Assembly: GCA_016793885.1 (NCBI GenBank)
Contig: JAEUHE010000179.1
Coordinates: 186,001-250,000 of the forward strand
Direction: 5' to 3'
DNA: 64,000 nucleotides
From: Verrucomicrobiales bacterium
Lineage (GTDB): Bacteria > Verrucomicrobiota > Verrucomicrobiia > Limisphaerales > UBA11320
The notes beneath the pieces were generated by a model. It made no database searches, was not told the origin of the DNA, and worked only from the letters and a program-made list of their open reading frames with translations. Shown in pieces: positions 8,192 to 17,800 of the stretch. Within the stretch, counting starts at the first letter, position 1; each line of letters opens with the position of its first letter. The translations under genes and the position numbers were made by a program.

Positions 8192-8983
8192 ATGCCTGCT
8201 TCCTCGCTTCAAAATAAATGGGTAGTCATCACCGGTGCCTCCAGTGGTTTCGGAGCCGCCGCCGCACGACTCTTCGGAGCCGCCGGCGCACGCCTGCTTC
8301 TGGGTGCCCGCCGCGTCGACAAGCTGAAGGAGGTAGCCGCCGAGGCTTCACGAGCTGGGGCGCCGCTGGCTGTTGTTCACCCGCTCGATGTCTCCCAAAC
8401 CGACAGCGTTAACACGTTTGTCCAGTGGTGCCGTTCTCAAACCGCCCAACTTGATGTGCTCATCAACAACGCGGGCGGAGCGTTGGGCTTGGACACGGTT
8501 GCTCAGGCCAAGGATGAGGATTGGGAGGGGATGATGCAGACGAATGTGCTCGGGGTGTTGCGCATGGTGCGCGCCTCCCTGCCCTTGCTGACCGTCAATC
8601 CAGGGAGCATGATTCTGAATGTCGGATCCATCGCCGGGCATGTTGCCTACGAAGGTGGCGCTGCCTATTGCGCGGCCAAGGCGGGAGAGCTTCAGATCAC
8701 ACGAGCACTCCGCCTGGAGCTGTGTGGCACCGGTGTCCGGGTGGGCACCCTCGATCCGGGGATGGCCGAGACCGAATTCTCCCTTGTCCGCTTCAAGGGT
8801 GACCAGGAGCGTGCCCGGAAGGTTTATGAAGGGGTGACTCCCCTCAGCGCCGAGGATGTCGCCGAAGCGCTGCTCTGGATGGCGAACCGCCCCGCGCATG
8901 TGAACATCGACGAGATGGTGATCAAGTGCACGGACCAGGCAGCGATCCATAAGGTGAATCGTCGCCCCGTCGCTGCGCGATAG
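8192..8983 (+). CDS. Short-chain dehydrogenase/reductase
   Basis: A 263-residue NAD(P)-dependent oxidoreductase of the classical SDR type. It has the cofactor motif TGASSGFG at 14-21, NNAG at 92-95, and the catalytic residues S146, Y159 and K163 (YCAAK). ARRVDKL after strand 2 suggests NADP preference. The closest functional group is the YdfG/serine 3-dehydrogenase-like (3-hydroxy acid dehydrogenase) set, judged only from overall layout and the EDVAEALLWMANRPAHVNID segment. It is 30 bases downstream of def and may be the last gene of the parB run. Substrate unknown. Confidence 0.85.
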   Translation: MPASSLQNKWVVITGASSGFGAAAARLFGAAGARLLLGARRVDKLKEVAAEASRAGAPLAVVHPLDVSQTDSVNTFVQWCRSQTAQLDVLINNAGGALGLDTVAQAKDEDWEGMMQTNVLGVLRMVRASLPLLTVNPGSMILNVGSIAGHVAYEGGAAYCAAKAGELQITRALRLELCGTGVRVGTLDPGMAETEFSLVRFKGDQERARKVYEGVTPLSAEDVAEALLWMANRPAHVNIDEMVIKCTDQAAIHKVNRRPVAAR

Positions 8984-9016
8984 CCGTTCCAGAGCGCTAG
9001 TCTCTTTTGCGCACGA

Positions 9017-10372
9017 TTATTCCCTCCTGATCGACGTTTCCGCACCCGAGCCGAGCAGCGGATATCCCTCCGACCGCGCGACAAACGTCGCCGCCGTGAC
9101 ATCGCCGAGCACATTGACCACCGTTCGACACATGTCCAGGACTCGATCGACCCCCAGGATGATCGCCACCAGCATGGGGTTGATGCCGAGGCTGGTCACG
9201 ACCACCACGATGAACGGGATGGACGCCGAGGGCAGCCCGGCGGTGCCGACACTTCCCAAAATCGCCAACCCGGCCACGCCGAGTTGCTGGGTGATCGTTA
9301 GGTCCATTCCCGCCAACTGGGCCAGAAACAGCACCGTAACCCCCTCATAAAGTGCCGTCCCGTTCTGGTTTGCCGTCGCTCCCACCGTGAGGACAAAGCT
9401 GTTGATATCCTTGGGCACGCCCAGATTCTCCTCCGTCACCCGTAGCGTTGTGGGTAGGGTGGCCACCGAGGACGACGTGGAAAACGCCGTCAGCATGATG
9501 GTGCGCGTGCGACGAAAGAATTCGAACGGGGAGATCTTCGACAGAAAGCGGAGGGCGAGAGAGTAGACTCCAAAGAGGTGCAATCCCAATCCCAAGAGAA
9601 CAGTCAAGATGTACCACATCAAGGCGGAGAGCAGGTCTAGGCCAAAACGTGCTAGGTTGCTAAACACGAGACAGGCCACCGCATACGGCGCCAGCAGCAT
9701 GACCCAATCGATCAGCTTGGCGGACAGCGCGCCCAGTCCGGAAAGTGCCTCCAAAAACGGGGCAACCCGTTCAGCCGGCAGGACCGTGGTCGCCGCCCCC
9801 AACAACAGCGCGAAAAACATCAGATGCAGCAGGTTCGGCGTGTCCGTGGCAATGGCGGCCACGGGATTCGCTGGAACAATGGTCTTGATAATCTGCAGCA
9901 GGGCCGGCTCCGCCGCCTTCGCCTGTGCGGACTCCTGAACCCGTTTGGTTGCGTCCGCCGCATACCGCTCCTGGAGTTGGGCAGCGGTGGCTGCCGAGAT
10001 GCGTCGGCCCGGCTGAATGACATTCACGAGAGTGATTCCAAGCGCCACTGAAATGCCAGAGATCAACAGGCAGTAGCCGAAGGACTTCAAGCCCACTCGA
10101 CCCAGTTTCCGAAAATCCCCGATCCCGGCTACGCCAACCACCAGCGAGCAAAACACCAGCGGCACCACTGTCATCAAAAGGAGCCGCAAAAAGAGTTGTC
10201 CCAAGGGCTCGGCAATCTGGGTAACCACCTTTTGTAGGCCGGGATGTGCCCCCCCGAGGCTGAGGTTGAGTGCCACGCCTGAAATCGCTCCCAAAGCCAG
10301 GCCGAGCAGAATTTTCGAATGCAAAGGCCAGCGGCGGGAGGGAGCGGAAGATGAAGCAGTGTGCACGGACAT
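9017..10372 (-). CDS. Dicarboxylate/amino acid:cation symporter (DAACS/GltP-DctA type)
   Basis: A 451-residue inner-membrane transporter with the fold of glutamate/aspartate and C4-dicarboxylate symporters. The family core is visible: a serine-rich reentrant loop (AFSTSSSVATLPTTL), the motif ATANQNGTALYEG (normally NMDGT, here NQNGT), and GSVGTAGLPSASIPFIV. It is driven by Na+ or H+. An insertion between early helices (about residues 125-160, QERYAADATKRVQESAQAK) is typical of this branch. The gene ends 33 bases from the end of the convergent SDR gene. The Rieske gene lies upstream on the same strand with a gap of about 70 bases. Glutamate versus dicarboxylate specificity cannot be told. Confidence 0.9.
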   Translation of the reverse strand: MSVHTASSSAPSRRWPLHSKILLGLALGAISGVALNLSLGGAHPGLQKVVTQIAEPLGQLFLRLLLMTVVPLVFCSLVVGVAGIGDFRKLGRVGLKSFGYCLLISGISVALGITLVNVIQPGRRISAATAAQLQERYAADATKRVQESAQAKAAEPALLQIIKTIVPANPVAAIATDTPNLLHLMFFALLLGAATTVLPAERVAPFLEALSGLGALSAKLIDWVMLLAPYAVACLVFSNLARFGLDLLSALMWYILTVLLGLGLHLFGVYSLALRFLSKISPFEFFRRTRTIMLTAFSTSSSVATLPTTLRVTEENLGVPKDINSFVLTVGATANQNGTALYEGVTVLFLAQLAGMDLTITQQLGVAGLAILGSVGTAGLPSASIPFIVVVVTSLGINPMLVAIILGVDRVLDMCRTVVNVLGDVTAATFVARSEGYPLLGSGAETSIRRE

Positions 10373-10443
10373 CAGGCGACCATAGACAGCTCAACCCCGG
10401 CTTTCAACGGACAAGTGACGCTACCGCTCCCAACGGGAACGAC

Positions 10444-11205
10444 TCAGCCCAAATCGAGCAGGATCATGCTGACCTCCAGGAACCCGCGTTCGCCAACCGC
10501 GTCGACATAAACGGTGGCGGGTTGATCGTCGCCCAACCAGACCGTTTGATCCAAATCGCCCTCCAAGGTCGTCGCGAAAGGAACTACAACTCCAGGGTCG
10601 CGAAGGTTCGATCGGAACCGGATCTCATAGCTCACGTTGGGCCAGGTCGGAAAACCCAGCGCCATCCGCGAGCCCGCCGGAGTTTTGAGCAATGTCGGTG
10701 TCACCTGATACTCCAAGCCCGGCACTGTGATGGTCAGCTGATCCTGACCATCATAGCTGATCGCATACTGTTTCAAGTTCCGAGTGGACGGACCCCGAAT
10801 GACGCTGCCATCAATGGCGTATAGGGAGTCATGACAAGGGCAGAGCATCCCTTGCTCAAACGGATCATAGGCATCCACGACGCACTGGGCATGAGCGCAG
10901 GCCGTGCTCATCGCGTAATACCGTCCCCCGCCAACATGATTGATCGCCACCGGATAGTGGTGCCCATCCGGATAATGATCACTTCCAATCTGGTTCACGC
11001 TCAGCCGCATGGAACCTAGCTCGTTCCGAAGAACCGGGAAGTCGTTCAAGGAGATTCTCAGCTGTGCAGCCGGCAACGGTTCGTCCGCTGCGACCTCCAA
11101 CAGGAAGGGGCTCTTCCAGGATTTTCCCAAGAGGGATGACGCCGCCATCCCCAGGGCAAAACGCCGTACAAATCTGCGTCGTGAGTGTAGGTCAGTGTGC
11201 ACCAT
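10444..11205 (-). CDS. Tat-exported Rieske [2Fe-2S] protein
   Basis: A 253-residue protein with a twin-arginine-like N-terminus (RRRFVRRFALGMAASSLLG), pointing to export as a folded protein. The Rieske box is complete: C103-A-H105 with C108, then C122-P-C124-H125. C103, H105, C122 and H125 are the cluster ligands and C108/C124 the structural disulfide. The first box is CAHAQC rather than the usual CTHxGC. A C-terminal region of about 90 residues (FPTWPNVSYEIRFRSNLRD and beyond) follows and looks beta-rich. No cytochrome b or bc1 partner is adjacent, so it is probably not a normal bc1 subunit. It could be an electron-transfer protein or part of an exported oxidoreductase. Confidence 0.85.
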   Translation of the reverse strand: MVHTDLHSRRRFVRRFALGMAASSLLGKSWKSPFLLEVAADEPLPAAQLRISLNDFPVLRNELGSMRLSVNQIGSDHYPDGHHYPVAINHVGGGRYYAMSTACAHAQCVVDAYDPFEQGMLCPCHDSLYAIDGSVIRGPSTRNLKQYAISYDGQDQLTITVPGLEYQVTPTLLKTPAGSRMALGFPTWPNVSYEIRFRSNLRDPGVVVPFATTLEGDLDQTVWLGDDQPATVYVDAVGERGFLEVSMILLDLG

Positions 11206-11341
11206 GACGAGACAATCTAACGCATCTTTGAAGAAGTGCAGCCTGAATTTCGCTCACTTCGAATCGCCCCTACCGACTCGTTCTCCCATTTCTGATTGCG
11301 CAGACCGCTCTCGGGAGAGATCTTACCGCCCGTCGGCTGAC
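11206..11341. promoter_or_regulatory. Divergent intergenic region, Rieske gene / kinase-WD40 gene
   Basis: This stretch lies between the outward starts at 11205 (minus) and 11342 (plus). The plus-strand frame is open through it, but that extension overlaps the Rieske gene and lacks domain character, so I treat the stretch as the divergent promoter region. No clear operator was seen. Confidence 0.4.
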
Positions 11342-14300
11342 ATGTCCGGATCCTCCATCAACTCAGTGAGATGTCCGCGCTGCGGGACCGCGAACCCGGG
11401 GCAGGACGCCGGAGTTATGTGTTCCCGATGCCTGCTCAACGCCTTCTTTGCCCCTCCTGGATCGCCATCCCTGGACCCATCGGATCTAGCGGCCGATGCT
11501 CCACAAACCTTTGGCGACTACGAGGAGCTTGAACTCGTGGCTCGGGGAGGCATGGGGATCGTCTATCGGGCGCGACATCGAACGCTGAATCGAATTACCG
11601 CCCTGAAGCTGGTGGGCCTGGGGCATCTTCACCATCCGCCGACCCGTCAACGGTTTCGTTTGGAAGCCGAGGCCGCGGCCAAGCTGGACCATCCCAATAT
11701 CACTCCCGTCTACGAAGTGGGGGAAGAGAACGGGCAGCCCTTCCTCGCGATGAAGTTCTGTGAGGGCGGATCCTTGGCGGAGTTGATTCAGGGTGAACGC
11801 CAGCCAGGTCAGCTTAACGCCCAAAGGGCTGTGCGCATCGTCGCCCAGGTAGCGCGCGCCGTTCACCATGCCCACGAGCGTGGTGTGTTGCATCGAGATC
11901 TCAAGCCCGCCAACATCCTCATGGACTCCGCCGAGGTGCCCATGGTCACCGATTTCGGGTTGGCGCGGCTGCTCGACCAGGACGCTTCAATCACCGCCAC
12001 CGGTTCGGTATTGGGGACTCCGGCGTATATGTCCCCCGAACAGACCGCCGGACGACCGGACCAGGTCACCATCGCCACGGACATCTGGGGGATAGGAACC
12101 ATCCTTTACGAACTTCTGGCGGGAGCGCCTCCCTTTCGGGGTGCGACCACCGCCCAATTGATACGCAGCATTGCCGAGGACGCCCCCCCGCGCCTGCCCA
12201 GTGTCGATCGCGATCTTGAGACGATCTGCCTCAAGTGCTTGGCGAAAGAGGCGAACTGCCGCTATGGCTCGGCGTTGGCGGTCGCAGAAGACTTGGAGCG
12301 CTGGGAGCGAGGTGAGCCCATTCTCGCCCGGCCGGCAGCCTGGGTGGAGCGCGTCGGAAAATGGGTCCGACGGAATCCAGCTCAAGCCGCCCTCATGGCC
12401 TTCTCCTCGCTTTCCGTCGTGGCCTTTATCTCCACGCTGGTCGTGTCACAGGCGAGGCTTCGAACCGCCAATGAGCGCATCCAGGCCCAGTCTGAACAGC
12501 GGCGTCAACAGACGGTCCGATTGAATGTCGCCGCGGGCAATCGCCGGTCCGACGACTTGGACATGGGAAACGCGCTTCTCTGGCTGGCGGAGGGACTTCG
12601 CCATGATCAGGATGGAGGCACCCGCGAGACTGGCCATCGCATTCGCTTCCAAGCCCTGCTCGACCGGCTGCCCACTCTTCGACAATTCTGGTCGCTGCCC
12701 GAGGCCGCCAATGTGGCCGCGATCTCGCGCGACGGCTCTTTCGCTGCCTTAGGATGCGCGGATGGGAAAGTCTACTTCAAACTGTGTGGCACCGGAGAAG
12801 ACCTGAGGAGCCCGATAACGACCCCCGCTTCGGTCTCCCGCCTGTTTCTCTCGGATGATCAACGGTTCATCCTCACTCAGCACAGTCAGTCCCGCTGGGC
12901 TTGTTACTCGGTAGCGTCCGGCGAACGGCTGGATCCCCCTGAGCTGCGAACGCTTCAGGTGCTGTCCTTGGGCCGCGCGAAAAGCATCGCCGCCCTGGGA
13001 AACGCCCGGGGGATCAAAATTGTCAAAATTGGGACTTGGGAGACGGTGGGCTCAGAACTCGCCCTCGGCGGACGTCCTCACCGAGCCTCCTTCTTCTCAG
13101 GCGATACCCGTTTGCTCACCACTGTGGATGGGCTCCGCTACCGAGTGTGGGACGCGGGCGCGGGTGTGCTGCTCAAGGAACTTCGATTGCCGGAGCGGCC
13201 GATCAGCATCAAGGCTGACCCGAGCGGGCGTTGGGTCGTGGCGTTCATGGCCGACAGTCGCCTCCACTGTTGGAACGTCGAAACTGGATCCAAAGCATGG
13301 ACCTCGCAGGAACTGATACTCGCCAACCCTGACTTCATCTTCACGGCCTCCGGTGATCGCGTCATGGGTTGGGGCTCAGCCGGAAATGCCCGACTTCTGG
13401 ATGTGGCTACGGGTCGCCCCGAGACGCTCCCCTTCCCGCCTCATAACGGAGTGGTCTCGATATCCTTCTCCCCCGATGAAGGCTTCCTGGCTACCTCCGG
13501 TTTCGACGGTAATACCATTCTCTGGGACGCTCGGACGGCGCGTCATGCCAGTCCGCCCATTCCTCACGGCCTGTTCGTACTGGGCACCGTCTTCGCGCCA
13601 GATGGACGCAGCCTGCTAACGATTTGCGCTGATGGAACGGTCCGTCTGTGGAATTGGCGCCCTCCTGCTGAAGTGGGCCTCCGACTGAAGCATCCCGGCG
13701 CCGTCACTTCGGCCGAATGGAGCTTGGAGGGTCGACACTTGCTCACCGTCGGCGGAACGGTGGTGCAGGTATGGGACGCCGAGGACGGACGGTCTATTAG
13801 CGGCCCGCTTCAGCATTCTCATGAAGTTCAAGCGGCTACCTTCAGTCCGAACGGGCGGGAACTCGTCAGCGGCTCTCTGGATGGAATGCTGCGCCGGTGG
13901 GACTGGACCTCAGGGACCGAACTGGCTCCTGCTCTGCCTCACGCACATCCCATCAAGCAAGTCCGTTTTGATGCCTCAGGAGATCGCCTGCTGAGCGTGA
14001 CTCGGAGTGCCAGTGCTCAACTCTGGCATCGGCCTACGCTCACCAACCTCCTTAACGCCGGGGAGCGGTCCACTGGATGGGTGGCCGGGCCCTCGTTGGC
14101 CCACGATCGGATGGTGGTTTATGGAGAGTTCGATCCGTCAGGTAAACGAGTTTTGACTGCGGGGGACGATGGGGTCGTCCGGCTTTGGAGCAGCGAATCT
14201 GGAGCCTCGATCGGCGGCCCGCTGAAACACATAGGCCGAGTCTCCGAGGCGCATTTCAGTCAGGATGGGACTCGCATTATTTCGGGAAGCTGGGATGCGA

Positions 14301-14899
14301 CCATCCATGCTCGGGGAGCCTTGGTCTGGGAGGTATCCACCGGCAAACTGCTGGCAGGACCGTTCCTCCTGCGCGACGGCGTCTGGAGTGTGGCCCTTTC
14401 TCCAAACGGCGAGCAACTCGCCGCGGTGGGCGAGGACACCTTCGGCTACCTGTGGCATCTTGGAACCGGGGAACGTCAGGGATTACCCCTTCAGCATCTC
14501 AGCGATATCCGAAAGGTCTGTTACAGCCCCGACTCCATTTTGGTGGGAACCGCCAGCGGCGATGCGAGCGCTCGCATCTGGGAAGCGACAACGGGAGAAC
14601 CCATCACGCCGCCTCTGTGGCATCAGCAACGAGTCAACTGGGTCGGCTTCGACCCGACCTCTACCCGCGTCGCAACGGCCAGCAGCGACGGCACCGCCGC
14701 GATTTTCCAGCTACAGCCCATCCAGATGCCCATCGAGGATGTGATCCACATGGCCGAGCTCATGTCCGCACATGAGCTGGCGCCCAACGGGTCCCGGCGG
14801 CCGCTCTCGCCCAAGGCGCTCCAGGAGCGTTGGTCATCACTGTCGGCGAAGTACCCTGAGCGGTTCGGCAAACTCGCTCATTCCACCAAGATTCGATAA
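11342..14899 (+). CDS. Ser/Thr protein kinase with N-terminal zinc ribbon, one membrane segment and WD40 repeats
   Basis: An 1185-residue protein. I chose ATG 11342 because the protein then begins just before a zinc-ribbon (C11-P-R-C14 and C27-S-R-C30); the frame upstream overlaps the divergent Rieske gene. The Hanks-type kinase domain runs about 60-320: glycine loop ARGGMGIV, K89 in ALK, HRDLKPAN at 184-191, DFG at 204-206 and TPAYMSPEQ. A single hydrophobic helix lies at about 348-368, then a short coiled region (ANERIQAQSEQRRQQ). The remaining 750 residues form WD40 beta-propeller repeats with recurring phrases such as SFSPDEGFLATSGFDGNTIL and FSPNGRELVSGSLDGMLRRW. This architecture is common in Planctomycetes and Verrucomicrobia. 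Target unknown. Its 3' end overlaps the convergent giant gene by 22 bases. Confidence 0.9.
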   Translation: MSGSSINSVRCPRCGTANPGQDAGVMCSRCLLNAFFAPPGSPSLDPSDLAADAPQTFGDYEELELVARGGMGIVYRARHRTLNRITALKLVGLGHLHHPPTRQRFRLEAEAAAKLDHPNITPVYEVGEENGQPFLAMKFCEGGSLAELIQGERQPGQLNAQRAVRIVAQVARAVHHAHERGVLHRDLKPANILMDSAEVPMVTDFGLARLLDQDASITATGSVLGTPAYMSPEQTAGRPDQVTIATDIWGIGTILYELLAGAPPFRGATTAQLIRSIAEDAPPRLPSVDRDLETICLKCLAKEANCRYGSALAVAEDLERWERGEPILARPAAWVERVGKWVRRNPAQAALMAFSSLSVVAFISTLVVSQARLRTANERIQAQSEQRRQQTVRLNVAAGNRRSDDLDMGNALLWLAEGLRHDQDGGTRETGHRIRFQALLDRLPTLRQFWSLPEAANVAAISRDGSFAALGCADGKVYFKLCGTGEDLRSPITTPASVSRLFLSDDQRFILTQHSQSRWACYSVASGERLDPPELRTLQVLSLGRAKSIAALGNARGIKIVKIGTWETVGSELALGGRPHRASFFSGDTRLLTTVDGLRYRVWDAGAGVLLKELRLPERPISIKADPSGRWVVAFMADSRLHCWNVETGSKAWTSQELILANPDFIFTASGDRVMGWGSAGNARLLDVATGRPETLPFPPHNGVVSISFSPDEGFLATSGFDGNTILWDARTARHASPPIPHGLFVLGTVFAPDGRSLLTICADGTVRLWNWRPPAEVGLRLKHPGAVTSAEWSLEGRHLLTVGGTVVQVWDAEDGRSISGPLQHSHEVQAATFSPNGRELVSGSLDGMLRRWDWTSGTELAPALPHAHPIKQVRFDASGDRLLSVTRSASAQLWHRPTLTNLLNAGERSTGWVAGPSLAHDRMVVYGEFDPSGKRVLTAGDDGVVRLWSSESGASIGGPLKHIGRVSEAHFSQDGTRIISGSWDATIHARGALVWEVSTGKLLAGPFLLRDGVWSVALSPNGEQLAAVGEDTFGYLWHLGTGERQGLPLQHLSDIRKVCYSPDSILVGTASGDASARIWEATTGEPITPPLWHQQRVNWVGFDPTSTRVATASSDGTAAIFQLQPIQMPIEDVIHMAELMSAHELAPNGSRRPLSPKALQERWSSLSAKYPERFGKLAHSTKIR

Positions 14900-17800
14900 A
14901 ACCGATAGCTCGCGGCCTCGCCCGGCACATCGTAGAGCGTGATCACACCGTCGGTTCCTTTTCTGAGCAGCGAGCCCGAACTAATTCGCCAAGGGACGCC
15001 CACCAGCTGGTCATTGTTTTCCAGAGTGTAGCGCAGATTCTTGTGGGAGTAAAAGGAGATGGCCGCCAGGTTTCCATCGTAGGAGAAGGAGAGAATCTGC
15101 GCCGGGACCAGGACGCGCAACGCAGCGGATGTGGACGCCGCAACCCCCACCAGGTTGGAAACGACCACCGAGTAGTTCGCCGCGTCGGCGAGGCTGGATC
15201 GGGCGATCACCAGGACGCGGTTCGTAGCTCCCAGAATCGGGATGGCACCGTCCTTGAACCATTGATACCGCAGATCACTCCCTCGGGCTCCCACCTCAAA
15301 GACAGCCTCCTTGCCCTGCTCCACTGCCAGAGACTTGGGAACGACATCGATGAGTGGAGGATCCAAGACAGTCAACGTGACGGGTCGGCTGACAGTCCCT
15401 CCAACTTCATTGGTCACTGTCAGATGATAAATTCCCGAATCCGCCACCGAGACCGCCGGGAACACGAGAGGATTCGTCACGGCGCCCGGGACGGGGTTGG
15501 TAGCCGATAGATACCACTGAAGCTGCCGATCGGGTGCACCTCCAATTTCAGCTCTCAACTCCACCGTCGTTCCGGAGGCAACGGTTTGATCAATGGGTTC
15601 GCTCAGCAGATATGGAGGTTCGAGCACCACCAGGGTTGCTGCCGCACTGCTGACTACCCCAACCTCATTGGCCACTTCGACAAAAAACCTGCCTGAGTCG
15701 CTCAGCTGCGCCGAGGGCAGAATCAGGACCTGCTCAGTCGCCCCAGGGATCGGGATACCCCCCTCGGCATACCACTGGAACGAAAACGGTGCTGATCCGG
15801 CAACTTCCACGTCCAATCGTACCACCGCTCCGGTCGCCACGGTCGCGCTCACCGGAGAGCGAAGTATCACCGGCCGCTCCAAAACGCGGAGCGTGACGGG
15901 ATCGCTAACGAACACGCCTGCCACATTGGATAGAACCACGCTATACCTGCCCGCCATCTCGAGGCTCGTTGTTTCGAAGCGCAGGATATGGTTCGTTTCG
16001 TTCGCCAGCGGCCCGGCACCCTCGCGCAGCCATTGATAGGAAATGGGCAGTGTGCCCCCTGCGAAGACCTGAAACTCGGCGGGTGAGCCCACGGCCACGA
16101 CTTGCGGCAGCGGACGGATCGTCTCAAAGGGAGGCACCCAGACTTCTAAGAGCACCGCCGCAGAATCCACCGTTCCCACCCCATTGGACGCCCGCAGAAA
16201 ATAGGAACCCGCATCCGAAGCGGACACGGCGGCGAACTCCAGTCTGCTCGTCTGGGCACCCGGGACAGGCTGACCGCCCTCGCGATACCACTGCAGAGCC
16301 AACGGTTCCCCACCCTCGACTTCGGCTTCGAAAGCGGCGCTCTGACCCACCACCACCGAAAGGCTGGGGCTAATCCCAAGAATGGAGGGAGCTTCCAGGA
16401 CTTGAAGCTCCGCCTCCTGGCTGGTTACGACTCCAAACTCGTTGGAAACGATGACAGAATACAAACCCGAGTTGGTGAAATCGACGTGCTCCCAGGAGAG
16501 GATCGCATTGGTAGCGTTCGCAACCAGATTGGTGGCCTGGATCAGCCATTGGTAAAAGAGGGGTTCGGATCCCGCCGCCTGAACCTGCATGGCCGCCGCG
16601 CCCCCTTTCGCCGCCAGCAATGGCTGCGGCTGGGACTTGATAACGGGAGCGGACACGACGTCCAGAATAGCCTCGTCGCTGACGATCGATCCTACCGCGT
16701 TGCGAATTTCCACACGATAGGGGCCGGCATCGGTCGCAGACACGGCGGCCAGTTCCAACACCGCCCCGCTCCCACCCGCCACCGGTGACAGATCAGGACC
16801 GATCCACTGGTAGGTTAAGGGCGGCTCGCCTAGAGCGATCACCTCGAAGCGGGCAGCATTGCCTTGAAGGACCCGGAAGGAAAACGGCTGACGAGTGATC
16901 GAGGGGGGTTCCAGGACCGTCAACACCGCCTCCGAACTCGGCACCACACCCGCAGCGTTGGATACCACCACCGAGTAGCCGCCACTCTGATCGAGTCGGA
17001 GATTCTCCAAGCGCAAGCTCGCGTTCGTGGCGTCGGAAATCAGATTGGTCAGCTGGTAAAACCAGGCATAGGAGAGCGGCTCAGTTCCGACAGCAACCAC
17101 CGTGAGCAGGGCCTCGCCGCCGCGCGCCGCCAGGACGTCGCTCGGGGACGTCAGCACCACCGGAGCGACCACCACCGTCAACAGAACCCCGCTGCTGAGA
17201 ACTTCACCCACGATGTTCTGGACGCGCACCGTATACAGCCCTCCCTGTGAAGGCTGCACGGAAGCTAGATTCAACACCGGGAGCACCTCCCCGGGCAAAA
17301 GGACGCCATCCGGCCCAAACCACTGGTATGTCAAGGGCTCCGCTCCGGCTGCAACGACTTCGAAGCGCGCGGAATCACCTTGGTTGACGGTCGCGGGTTG
17401 AGGCGGAGTCGTGATGGCGGGAGGCAACAGCACCGTCAGAAGGGCGACCTCGCTGCGCACCACTCCCGCCCGATTCGAAGCTTCCACGAAGTAGGTTCCG
17501 CTCAGCTCCAGGCCCACCCCTTCCAAAACGAGGACATTGCTGTTGGGCTGCACCGGCAGGCTGCTCTCGCCATAGAACCATTCGAAACGAATCGGCTCGG
17601 TGCCCTCGATCTCCGCCTGGAACCGAACTGTGGATCCCACCGCAACGATCTGATTGGTCAGCGCGCTGAGGAATCGGGGAGGCACCGCGACGCTTAGCAG
17701 GGCCGCATCGCTGGTCACAACGCCCACGGCATTGCTCACCCACACCGAATAGCTTCCGGCCTGGGCGGGAGTCACGGCAGGCAGGGCGAGCACGCGGTCC

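Noticed and set aside
10270-10824. Plus-strand frame of 184 codons
   Set aside because: It is antisense to the Rieske gene and the symporter start; no domain seen.
11009-11341. N-terminal extension of the kinase-WD40 gene by 111 codons
   Set aside because: It would overlap the Rieske gene start and has no family similarity; ATG 11342 begins just before the zinc ribbon.
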